Positions 8,900 through 21,300 of a stretch of 64,000 nucleotides of DNA are shown here, in pieces. Within the stretch, counting starts at the first letter, position 1. Each line of letters opens with the position of its first letter. Below the pieces are notes generated by a model, which was given only the letters and a program-made list of their open reading frames with translations, was not told the DNA's origin and ran no database searches. Source of the stretch: Phaeoceros laevis (taxonomy: Eukaryota > Anthocerotophyta > Anthocerotopsida > Notothyladales); contig JBNGIQ010009093.1 of assembly GCA_049999765.1 (NCBI GenBank), positions 40,057-104,056 of the forward strand, given 5' to 3'. Made by a program: the position numbers and the translations under genes.

Positions 8900-11541
8900 C
8901 TACCTGCTACGAACTGCATCCCAACGCCAGATACATCCATCCTCGCAGCAGCATAAGACAGTGCTGCAAAGTCATTTGACTCATCAGTTGCTACATCATA
9001 CCAGATAAACCAGAGCGTACATAGCAAACAATGATAAGCTTTCAAAACGCTCTAACCTGCCATCAAATGAAGTCGCCGTCTGCCGAATTGGAGACCTGCA
9101 CAGGGAATGCTGTAACCTGCAAAAAGGGGAGAACAAAAGTGAATATCAACATGCAAAACCCATCAAGGCACAAAAGAAATCTGCAGTCCTGTTACCAGCT
9201 ACCAGCTACCAGCAAGGGCTCACTTTGTAACTAGCTTAGGAGGGCAGGACTGTGGCTCGTAAATATACACTTTGCCCTCCCTATTGCCTGCAAAGTCAGC
9301 TGAACTTGTCAGTCTTGAGGGCCATCATGCACGAGAGCTGGGAGTTAACTACACATGTTGTCACTCAGTTGAGCCTTGCAGACACAAATGCACAAACGTT
9401 GGACATCCCCTAAATTGAAGATTGGAATACCGATTGCTAGAATGTTGAAGTGGAAGTCAAGAGAGAACTTGATGAACCAAATGTCGCAATCCGGAACTGG
9501 ATATCTTTGAAGAACAGCTACAGAACCCTGTACATGTACCCAAAATGGCTCTGCTTAACAATGATATGAGAAGGCTTGACACGGTCACACGGAAATTTGT
9601 GGCCCACAAACTATTGCTTCAAATCGACGTGACCAACAAAAGGTAAGGCTGCACTCACTTCAGTTGTAACTCCCTGCTCTTTCAGCACCGGCTCCCACAA
9701 GACAATCTCATTGTCCACACTCTGCCATGCCACAACCATCAGTTGAAGAAACTACAACACTGCGACCAGAAAGTGCAGCAAGTTCACCAACAACTTCACC
9801 TTTGACATGATGAAATCTCCCAGCCAGCGGATACAATCCACATAGTTTGTATGAACAAGCGCATTGAACACCTACAGGAAATCTCCAAAAAATAGCCCCA
9901 AAGTCGGCCTTACAAATCTGAAGTCTGCAAAATACCTTAAAAGACTCTTTGAATTTAGGTGGACGCTTCTCAGATCAATGGGGAGATCCTTAACCTGTGT
10001 CCACTTACCGGAAATTGGACGAACTTTGTGGGAAACTTGGACGGCAACTTGGTCCAGGAATATGACATTTCCACATACTTCCAAAAGTCTGTAAAAGAAC
10101 ACTGGCAGCCATGTCACAAAATCGATAGCTTGTCTTACTTCGTTTGCATATCGAGAACTGCAAGGTATGGTGAGAATAAGAGGAAAACAACTAGCCACCT
10201 TTCAGGTCCCATATTTTAACAGTGTTGTCCATTCCACAAGTAGCTATCTTCATTATCTCTGAAGGGTGGAAGTCCTGAAAAAGGTATCGCATCACATTCA
10301 TCACCAACACCCCTTTGATGCAAAGATAAATCATTGAATATGTATGCTGTTATACAGAGAATGAACCTTGAAGCATCGATTTGCTTCCCCAAGCATCAGA
10401 ATCTGGCACATTCATGACTACAAGAAAGTGCGAAACTTGGAAGAAAGTGACAATCCACAAAAGCAAGAAGCACACCATTAACTAAGATGTGGCCCTTACC
10501 ACACTAAGAACTTCATTTCGGTGACCGCCTGCTCCAGCAAAGATAAGAATGCAGACTCCCGTCGCTACGTTCCAGAGACGAATGGACTCATCCTGAAGCA
10601 CAGCAGTCACTCAACATACGTACCCACTCATCACGGATAGTGAGACAAAGTTGACCATAAAGTCAAGTCGTGTACCTTGCTTGCGGATGCAACCAAACAC
10701 GGCTTCAGAGGTTGCGTTCTCAGCTCATTCACAGAGTCACCATGACCAATGAAGCTCTGTCAAGTAGCAAAACCCACAAGAATTAAACAGCAAGTACTTC
10801 ATGTCACAGGAGATGCAAGTAACAGCTGACCACACAAAATAGTACACCTTATGAAGCTTCTCGTTGCCAGAGTCTATAATGCGGATGACCCCGTTACTCC
10901 CGCTAGCTGCTATCAGGGGCAAGCCTTCATCACCATAGGTCCAACTGATTGTGTAGAAAGACTCGTCTTTCTGCAGGAAAGAGAGACAAATACCACCATC
11001 AACATCCGGAACACATGGTCATCGCCACGACAAATATCGGCAGTCAAACTGACCAGGGAACAAAACCATGGGACCGTGTGCACAAGGATCTGTCAGGCGG
11101 ATACATCTTCATCAGCATATGTCTGGAGCAAAGCAATTGCGCCTCCCTCCAAGCAGCAGTAGACAGATATCTGCAAACACATTATTGGAGTGGAGTCAGC
11201 ACAGAGTATTGACGTTTTGGTAAATGCGAGCAGTGGACTCGCCATGAGAAATTGAAGTCCCTAACTACAAGAGCGCCGTCACGACACAAAGAGCATACCC
11301 TGTTCCCCCCAGCTGTAGCGAAGCAGCTCTGGTACCGAATGTCCAGAAAATTGAAGCAGATAGCATAAAGAGGACGCTTGCCCTCCTGTATTCTGTTCGT
11401 CACTCGATACTCTTTCCGGACGCTGGCCGCCCGTGGCACACCATTGCCGTTCGAAGTACCCGCTTCCAGCCGTTTATCAAGAATGCCTGGGTTGCCCACG
11501 ATCCCAGCCGATGTTCCGGGTGCATCAACTATTTCCGCCAT
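8900..11541 (-). CDS. FIE: FIE, Polycomb PRC2 WD40 subunit (ESC/EED family)
   Basis: Plant orthologue of ESC/EED, the WD40 propeller subunit of Polycomb repressive complex 2, which binds H3K27me3 and stimulates the methyltransferase in the nucleus. I read 13 exons on the minus strand: 11299-11541, 11105-11170, 10848-10970, 10676-10756, 10500-10592, 10199-10274, 10009-10088, 9800-9871, 9659-9721, 9431-9527, 9224-9287, 9057-9116, 8900-8963. All have GT-AG borders and the phases close to 1182 bases, 393 residues, near the usual 370. Family landmarks in order: [150 protein letters not shown]. The start ATG begins a plausible variable N-terminus. It is divergent from the GRAS gene across 0.7 kb. 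No key blade is missing. Confidence 0.95.
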
Positions 11542-12246
11542 GGCGCTATTCGACGACAGGTCGTCGTCGTCACGGAGCTGAAACCCGACTCTGTACCCAC
11601 ATTTTCAGCCCTAAACCAGAAACTCTCCAGTCTTGTCGACCACAAGCGTAATCATACTAGGGACTGACTGCGGATCAGCTAACTGCAGTAGTATCGATTC
11701 GTCCTGCCGCGACAAAGGCTTCACTTCCTCGTTTGCTCGCTGCTCGCTTGTTGCACAACAAAGCAGTACGGGATGGAGATCTAGCTGGAGTCAATGTTGA
11801 CTGACTCACGGACTACTGGGCGATAATGAACCATGGATGAGCACGGCCTGAATTAGCCAGCAGCACGAGCTTCGACTGCAAATCGCTAATGCTGGCACTA
11901 ATTGCCGGCCGACCAAGCTTGTAAGTACTGGACCACGTGAGTGCCGTAACATGAGTAATGTTGCAGGCGCGTTGCCACAGGCCACATCTGATGAATGCAT
12001 TTGCAAGCGCACTAGTGGAAGCAACAGGTCCGTGCTGACAGCAGGCCTCGGCTTGCAAAGCGACAGTGGAGAGAGGATAAACACTACACGGACTGGTGGT
12101 GCTCATCACGTCCCAGGGGATCCCGACTGAATACTCTTCTTCTTCAAAAGAGGCTAGCCCCATCTTCATCCACACAGCGCTCACCAGTTTGACTTATTTT
12201 CGTTTGCACAAGTGCTCTGATCCTGGGCTGATTGTTCGAAGGATCG
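11542..12246. promoter_or_regulatory. divergent intergenic region FIE / GRAS gene
   Basis: About 700 bases separate the two divergent start codons and must hold both promoters or one shared one. I see no clear TATA box. Open frames here are short and unrelated to known proteins. Confidence 0.5.
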
Positions 12247-15200
12247 ATGCAACAACCCTCTTCTGTGTTGGGGGAGGCTGCCAGGTGCAGTAGCCCCACC
12301 GACATGTACAGCAGCAGCGTGAAGGATGATGGAATCAGGGTTGGGGCGTATGCAGCAGGGCAGGAAGATTTGGGCAGCGTGGTGGTTCTGGGCCGGACTC
12401 GGGGGGCTGGCAAAGATTCTTCGGTTGAAGGAGCAGGTGCTGGCCAGGGGCTGGGTGATCACGAGCTGCAACCAGCTGGTGTGGAGGCGAAGGAGGGGAT
12501 GTCAACTTGTGATGAATTTCACTCTTCTTTGGACGAGCTGCGGAGGGTGACCACCACGAGCTTCGCGCCTTCATGGGACCAAGTTCCGCAGCCTGAGGAT
12601 GATTCGTCCATTCGAGAGCTTCTCAGGCATTGGGACTCGATTATGCTTCATATCACGGGGGAAGGGGAGACAGAAGAGAATGAAGATGCCCTCCTTTGTG
12701 GTCATGGTGCAGGGAGTCTGAATTCTTCCCTCAACTCCTTGCCTGGTAGCAGCGTCCTGGTGGACGAGCCTCTCACCTGGGAGCAGAGCATGTTTTACGA
12801 GAAGAAGCGGTTTATGGATTACACGAGCTGCTTAACACCCGAGGAAACCAAGGAGATGTATGAGCACGGCAGGATGCCGGAACTGTGTGGCAGCAGCAAG
12901 GAGGATGAAGTTGGCCTCATAAGCGGCACTGCTGTTGCACTCGCTGTTGCGCATGGTGGCCCGAGCTCTGTGTTGATCAGCCTTGGCGCTCCAGCCCTCT
13001 TCCCCGACCAAACTGCCGCTGATGCTGTCCTCGCAATTTGCAAAGGTGCAGCTCCGGAGATGAACCTGGTCGGGACTGAGACTGTCCTTGAGAATCTGGA
13101 CCAACGCACTGACCAAGTGCGGTGCAGGTATGCCGGCACAGAGAAGGCAGACAGAAGCCCGAACACCCAACCTACTGAGATCATGAGCACCTTTGGGGAG
13201 GGCGAAGGGTGCGGACAGCCTGGCTCGAAGCATGAATCAGCTCAGGTTAAGGACACCAGACCGATGAGCCAGGGGAGAGGCATTTCCCACAAGCCTGGTC
13301 GGAAGAGCAGTCGAAGGTTGCCAAGTGCGGAAGCAGGGGTGCGTGGTGCTGTACGGGATGGTCAGACGAACAACACTAACCACGAGGTCAAGGAGGAGGT
13401 TGCTTCCGAGGATGATTACAATGGCAGTGCCCCTCTAGGTGCGCTGAAGAGAAGATGCAGATCTCGAGTTGAGGTCGTAGCTGAAGATGTGAAATGCAAA
13501 AGAACGCTGTGGAACACCGATCAAGCAGGTGGAGGTGCAGGTAGAGGGAAAGCTCTCAAGAAGGCACCCCAATCGTCGATGAAAGCGACGGGTACTACCG
13601 AGAGTAAATGGCGTCCTCGGAACGACACGAGGCTTAGAAGAACATCAAGAGGACAGAATATCAGGATTGAGCCCCGCTGTGAGATGAATCGCGCTCAATC
13701 TATTCCTGAGGATACGAAATGCAAAGTGAAAAGGAGGAAGACTGTTCGGAGTCTTGAAGTTGAACACAGCCCTGGCACTAGCGAGCGTGTAGCTGTGGAT
13801 CAGGTCATCTTGTTGCACGATGCAGACACTGAATCCACACTATTGACAGGTGCACCTACTTCAAGAGCCGGCGCACTTGAGACAAGGTTCTGGAGGCCCA
13901 AAGTTTGGCCTCCGGATCATATGAGGCTCGATGTCGGTGGGGCTGCCGTTGGACCCACATTTTCAAATTCCGCAGAGTTCCCACAAACAGGCAACACAGG
14001 ATCCAACGTCGGCACCTTGCCCGGCAGTAAAGAAGGTCCGACATCTCACCAGTCCCAGGTCTCCGAACCATCTCAGGTTCCACTTGTCTCACAGAAGCTC
14101 CTCTCAATCTTATCGTCCCCTGAGTTCATTATCGCCGGTCATGTTGGAGTAAGATGCACTTACAGTGATGTTGTCTCATCTGAACGAGTTTCTGTCCCTG
14201 CATACTCAGTGGCTCGAGAAGATGCCAAATTCGACCAGTATCATACTGTTGCAGACAGCAGTTTTCAAGTTGAATCCGACCATGGCATCTGCCTCCTCAC
14301 TGCTGGATCCATGGAAATGGCTCCTCACTCTAAGGAAGGTTCCTGCCTCGTAGGAGTCATGAAGGATCCTGTGACTGAACCTCACAGGGACATCGAGCAA
14401 GAGGGACAAGGACTGGGTCGATCGCAGGAGCAGAGGGGAAGTATGAATTGTTGCAGGAGTACTGTGTGTAGTCAGCTTTGGCAGGGATTATGCAATCAAG
14501 GTGCTAGACTTGCCCCATGTTCAACCGACAAGGAGGTGCCAATGAAGCTCTCAGTACCCAACTCCGCCGTGACAGTAAGTCACATACCACCTGACTTGTC
14601 ACGCAAAAACCTCCCTGCCTCGATGGAGCCCGCAGCACAAGAAACCTCTCCTCGTGAGATGAGGCCATTATTGGCCGCTCCCAAAGGTGGATCTGGGCTG
14701 GATAGAGATCTTTCCCTTGTATTACAAGAGAGTATTCAGTCACCATGTTCTCAAAAAGGTGGTGGTAGCCCCCTGTCGCACACAATGTCCAATCAGGACC
14801 TGGAGAATGTGCCAGCCACTCAGGCTGCCCTCGGTATGTCCCCTCAACAGGTGCCAGAATCTGATGATACCGTAACTGATCTCGTTATCAGCAACTCTTC
14901 GTCTCGAGCGTTGGGAAACTCCAAGGAGTGTCCAACCGAGCTCAACGAGAGACTGCAATTGCATGACAGCAGCGAGTGTGCCAAGGAATCAGAAGGATGT
15001 GGGTTGGATCTGGGCAAAGCGGGGCGAACCAGGGGGGATGGAGCATCTGAAAGTCAGCTTTTACTGCTTACCTCAAGTCACTTTTCGTTTGTGCAGGCAC
15101 GCTATGCAATCCACCAAGGGCTGCAGAGCGAGCAAGACTTCGACGGCATTCGTATCATTCACCTCCTGATGGGTTGCGTTGAGGCCCTCTGCAGTGGGGA

Positions 15201-18058
15201 TGAGGGGATTGGCTTAGCCGGTGTCATGCTGACACGGCTAACGGAAATGGTAGATGTCAGAGGATATCCACTGCAAAGGGTGGCAGCACATTTCGTAACA
15301 GGGCTCAAGTTAGCATTTGGGATTGACATGGAAAATGTTGGCCAACCAACACTGACACGAGATGCAAAAGCTCACCTTGGTAGAGCGTATCAGGTAGTCT
15401 GCACCAAATCATCGATCAGCACAAACATTTTGTGTGTGAAATCTTGACAAGTTCACATTTTCTGACTTCATTCGGAAGGCTGAACCTTTGCAGGTACTTC
15501 ATGAAGTGCTGCCATACATCAAATTTGCACACTTCACTGCAAATCAAGCACTGTTAGAAGCTTTTGAAGGGAAGCAAGAAATGCACATTGTCGATTATGA
15601 CATTATGGACGGCATGCAATGGCCACCTCTCATGCACGCTTTGGCAGCGGCTCGTGATCAGTATCAAGAAGATGTTGAGGAGAGCAGGAGCAAGGACGAG
15701 AACAAGCACACTACTGCTGTGACTCCGACAAAGCTTAAGATTACAGCAGTATGTAGAGGACAACTTCCTCGAAACTCGATCGCAACCAGTGTAACTGAAA
15801 CGGGAAGAAGGCTGGAAGCGTTTGCCAAATCTCTGGATCTTCAGTTCGAGTTTCAGGCTGTGCAGGAACCACATGTCAGAATTGAAGAGGAGTCGCTACA
15901 CCATATTGCACTACAGGGAGCGTGGCAGAACCTTTTCAAGGACTTGGTCTTGCATGAGAAGACATCATCTACTGAAATTGGAGGAAACAATCCCCGAGAG
16001 CAAGGGCGTGAAGACGCACCTCAAGGGAAAGTACCACCGGAGGGGGATACATGTGGGAGTGGTCACCAGCTCTTACGGAAATTGGTTTGCGCCAACAGTA
16101 CTACCAAGAATGTCAGGAGCTCGACAGCTCAGGGGAGTTGTCCGGAGAGGGAGAAGCGAGTAGAGGCTGGCAAGTTGAAGGATGATTCATCCACTGACTC
16201 GTTGCATCAGGTGACTCCATTGCAAGCTCGATTACATTATGATCTGGTCGGTCAGCATAATTCTAATAGATTGCCTCATCTGACGTTGCAGCGCCACTGG
16301 TCCACACATGATTATGAACAAGAAGGTCAGGTCCAGCACATTCAGGAACAGACTTCCTCCCCCTCAGAGCCGATGAGCTCAAAACGAGCAGGCAGCGCTA
16401 GGGACGGGGAATGGAAAAGGGGAAGGGGTCGTATACGTAAATTGGCAGGTGCGAGCGGGGGTCATCGTTCTAACCAGGATGAGGATACTCTCTGTTCTGA
16501 AAATGTTAGAACAAAGCGCAACATCCTCCCTTTGAAGTTGCTTGAAGCAGAGATCCATGATCCAACCTCACATAGGGCGAGCCTGCACGAAAAGGAGACA
16601 CCGACAAGGAAGGAGAGTGGACAACCTGCAAGAGCAACAAAGACTGGTAGACATGCCAGTTACAAGCGAAACAAGAGATTACAAACGCTATTGGGGCATC
16701 ACACTGGTAAAGACCCGCTGTCAGCTTCAAGGTCCACAGCGGGACCTGCAGATTATGCACAACGGCCAGAAGAACTTGCCAGTAGAAACAGCAGTGACAG
16801 TTTGGTGACACTAGCTGGTGACAGTCTCATCAGCACGAAATGCCGGCAGGATACTGGAGCGAAAGCCGGAAGAGAAGAACAGGTCTCAGTGACAGACTCA
16901 GACCTAGAGGACGTTAGGAACAAGGGAAAACCGAGCACAAACCAATTCCTGAATCATCTGAATCAGACTAAGCAACGGCAGTGTGTCAAAGAGGAGGAGC
17001 TCCAGACGGGATCCCAGGCTATGGAAGAAAATAAGCGACCACTTCAGGGTGGGAGGAGGACCATGGATGAAAGGAAGACTGCATTCCCAAATTGGATAAA
17101 TCTCGTGGCAGAGGGAGCGGACAGGGGATTGCAAAATGACCATGACGTGAAAGGGAACGGCACCAACAGAAGGAAGGTGCAGTACTATTCTAGGAGAAAG
17201 AGACCAATGGACAAGAAAAGGACATGTACAACAACAGAGGTATCAGGAAGCAGCCACAAACCGGTCAAGGATTGCCCCGCGGACGCAGCAACAAAAGGGA
17301 CGACCACAAGAGCAGAGGACAATCTGCCGCTGGCGGCAAGTCAGGAGAAAACGCCGGGAAAGGCTCAAAAGCCACAGAGCTCCTCCACACATGATCAGAC
17401 CAAGGTGAACGAAGGAATTACACGCAAGAAGGCAGATTATGAAGAGTCTGTTTCAGCTCAGAAACGCTCAACTAGTTCCAGCCCAGACGTAAACAGAGGC
17501 GTAGCAGTGAACTGCATGGTTCACCTTCCTCACATGGCGCATAGAGAAACAGAGTCTGTGTACTCCTTCTTGGCCGCTGCTGCCAGATTTTCCCCTCACA
17601 TCCTCACTGTCGGAGAAGATGGGATGAGTGTACCAGGAAGCGAGAACTTTCTGAACTACTTCTGCCAGGGGTTGTATCACTTCTGTGCACTTTCTGACTC
17701 CTTGGAGGAAAGTCTTCCCGGAAAGAATTTGGCAACTGCTGTTGTCGAACAAGTCTTCTGCGCGCCAAGGATTGCATCCATGCTTCAGAGTGGACGGGCG
17801 CACATGGAACAGCAGAGGCCTGAGGATGAGCAGGACGCAGCGGATCCCAGGAGGACGAAGTGGAGCTCATTTGCACCTACTCTTGGCTTCCATTCTCTGC
17901 CGCTTAGTGCTGCAAATAAGTATCAGGGGAAGCTGCTTCTGCACTTTTTTCCGAAAGGATACGAAGTGCTGGAGGGTGAACAAGGCGATCCAGACCACAG
18001 GCTCATGTTGGCTTGGAAAAGAAGGCCAATCGTGGCTGTATCGGCTTGGAGGTCCTAG
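12247..18058 (+). CDS. NSP2-like GRAS-domain regulator, unusually large
   Basis: GRAS-family regulator closest to NODULATION SIGNALING PATHWAY 2, a nuclear protein that in other plants works with NSP1 in symbiotic and strigolactone-related transcription. Exon 1 is 12247-15393, the intron 15394-15493 (cag/gtagtc to ttgcag), exon 2 15494-18058; phases close to about 1903 residues. Usual NSP2 length is about 500. The GRAS domain is confined to the C-terminal half and split: LHRI about 955-1045, the VHIID equivalent [20 protein letters not shown] (1079 on, the NSP2-type IVDYD form), LHRII with [14 protein letters not shown], then about 540 Lys/Arg/Ser-rich residues (about 1170-1712), then PFYRE ([20 protein letters not shown], 1718 on) and SAW (ending [10 protein letters not shown]). 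About 950 disordered residues precede LHRI. The first ATG of the open frame is 12247; another lies at 12307. Convergent with the DENN gene. Confidence 0.88.
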
Positions 18059-18335
18059 TAGGTCTCTACCACATTCAGAACTACAATGAGATGACTGTCT
18101 TGGATTCCGCTTTTTTCGTTCCTTTTCTGAAAAAGGTCGTCGCAAAATCGAGCGAGGTAACATAACAAACGAACACCGCAGCAAAATTGGAGCACAAATC
18201 GGTGTTCCGAACGTAATATAAGGGGCTGCATCACCTCAGGAGAAGTGACATCTCTCCATACCTAGAACATATAACACGCTAGAAGGGACATAACCCAATT
18301 CGGGCCTCTCCCCTTGCCGTAGAGCAGACGCTGAT

Positions 18336-21300
18336 CTATCCTTGCAACTCCTAAAATCGTTGTAAAATCCGCTAGCAAAGAAACCCCGTGACGTAGTGTA
18401 CAGTCGGAAGTGCCGAGCACTTCACGGTACCTGATAGCTTGACAAAACTGCATCAGTGTGCACCGTGAAAAGCTGTGTGTCTGCGAACAGCTGCAAAAGC
18501 ACACGAGCGAGGTAATGAGCAAATGACACTTGAGAAGGCTGGAATTCATCTTACATAAAGAGATTAAAATCAAGTCAAACCTTGATAAAGGGCCGGTCCC
18601 GGTTCGCAAATGAGTCTATGAAGCTTTCCTTCAAAAGCAATGACACCTAACACCAAAAATGTAAAACAATCATGTATAAGCATAGCTGGAAGTCAATAGC
18701 TGGTTATAACTAATTAGCACAACTGTTAGAACTGGCTGCCATACCCTATCGTTGTTGGATTGAACATTGGTGATGGTATGTGACCGCAAGTTTGTACAAA
18801 AAGAGTCCAAATAACTTTTCATCACAGCAAGGAATCCCTCCGCTGCTTTGGCCTGCACAGAGCATGCACAAAAATTGGTACCCAATCTACGCAGTTGCAT
18901 CATATCATCATATCAATCCAACATTGAAGTAAGCATACGCATATGGAATGAAACAACGTACTTGAATATCAGAAAAGTCCAGCACTGGATGTCTCTGGGC
19001 CGATTGACTTTCCCCTGCTAACTTTGTGTAGTAAGGCTCAAGAGCAGATGCAAGCTCCTTGTGGCGTGGTAGTGTTGGGATGGATGACGTCTTCACCTGC
19101 GTCATGTGTTGGAAAGCTCAAGTTCTTGATCTAATAGGGTATAATTGTAATCCAGCCACGGTCAGGCCCTACTTAGCCTACCTTATTCTTGTCCACATTG
19201 ACCCGAATTAGACTTGAGAATTTCGCCTGCACTTCAGGGTACTTGTGTTGGAGACCAACCTGTGAACCTTTCTGAAGTCAATATCTCAAATAGTACCAGA
19301 CCATGTGCCTACATAATCTGTTGCCATCATAGGTTTACTCTCCAATAATCATACCACAAATGGGACAGGGGCATCAAGGAAGTCGAGCATCCTCCTTGGC
19401 AGGACCTGTTATCAGCAAGCATGGGAATACAGGGGCGTTGAGTTCATAACATGCAACCCACACATTGAAGAAAAATCTCCACAAAAACAGCACAATTTAC
19501 TATGGGCGATGATTACTGGGAGTAGGAGACTTTGCCATTCATAGGGCCGGATCATTGGGATCAAAGACAACACAACTGCTGACAGCACGCCCTGATTTGA
19601 AAAACGAAGGACAATCAGAACCTAGCTTGTCAAGCTCCTATACGAAACTGATCACCATCTCATACATCAAACTGAAACCAGAAATAGCCTATGCTAAGGA
19701 CGTACCAGATTAGAGCAGATGACAACCGTTTGCTTTTCAAGGAGAGCCCCAGCAAACATTACCAAAACCTGGAACGATTGTGTGCCATTCAAGATATTAG
19801 AAGTGGACTGGAGAGGCTGACTGAAAACTTAGCGATAAAACCTATTTCAACCAGTCTGACTAGTGGTGTCTTACATTTTCAAGAGAAAGAGCCCTACAAA
19901 CCGTTGCTGTTGCCCAAACAGCAATAGACATGGCTTCTTCTGCAGCCATTGCAGCTGAACGGGCCTGAAAGCAAACAGAAACCGCCAGCACAGATCAAGT
20001 AGTTTAATCTTTTGAAGACGAAGGTGATGCAGCTACTGTCATTGCGATTTGTCAGCTTGCCAGCTAAAACAGTGCAGAACACTGAACCACAATGTTTTCT
20101 CTCATCGCATGTAACTGACGGAGGCGAATGGCCACCATGTAATGGTACGAATAAGAGCAATCATGACCTCTGCAGCCTCAAGACTTGTCTTGAAGACTTT
20201 TTTCTTGATCAAGCTTCCTGCCAACCCAGCTGCAGAAAGAAGTGCGTCCCTTGAAAAGTGTATCGGGTCATTACTGGAGGGCTGGAATGTCATCGAACTG
20301 CCTCTTTCTGGAATTGGTGTTCGGTAGTAGGCACAAATGACCCGTAGTGAGTCATTGTTGTTGGCCTGGCAATCAAAAACCAAAATTCTCAAGAAAAGCA
20401 TTGATGAAATCCTTACAAAGGAATAATCTTGATATATCTGAAGGTTTACTACCTACATGAACGCGTGAACACAGATGACAACCATGGAAAAAGATGTTAT
20501 CAAATTCAAAATGACTGTGACAAACCTCAGCCCATGCAAGAACAGCCTCAGAACCTGAACTGTCATCTTGGCCAGAAGGAAAGTCATCCTCTTCGTCATC
20601 TTCAGAATCTACACTCCGCATGGAACTCTCCACCACACTGCGGAGGAGAAAAAATACACGTATTCATCTACTGATTAGCAACGACAAAGGACATGCTGAA
20701 CCAGAAAAAAAAAGGGGTCTTTTTTCATCTCTCATTAGCAATGTGCTGCAGGTGCGACCACCAAACTGATAGGTCTACGAGTCTGCTAAGGTCAAACCTG
20801 TAGATTGATTCTGAGCTTTCAGCTCGCTCATGATGTGCATTTGATCTCGAGACATTCTGCACAGGTGAACCAGAAGGACCAGACTCTACTTCACAAATAA
20901 CCGCAACACCAGAAACCTTCTCTGACTTTGGGCTCCCATCACTTCCGTTTTCAGGATGGACTTTCATATCATCCACAAGGCTTGAGTGAACCACACAGCT
21001 GTTGGCTGATGTGACCTCCCCAGCTTCATCAAGTTCATTTCCCTCTGAGGGTCGTAAGTGAGAACCTGACTGCACAGATACAGAGCCTGACTGTGCAGAT
21101 ACAAATTCAGCGGAAACTTCTGGAGAAGCAGGAGCAGATCCTCTGGAGAAGGATTCCACATTCTCCTCCGATATCAAACCAGCAGCAGCTGCTGTGGCTC
21201 CCAAAACAGAGTCAACCGGAATTGCATTTTCCATCCAGCCATTGGGGTCATCTTGGGTCGAAGATACAATGCCATTTCCTTTGCTGCCTATTTTTACCAT

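Noticed and set aside
20142-20327. Plus-strand frames across the DENN gene
   Set aside because: Shadows of exons read clearly on the minus strand as DENN sequence.
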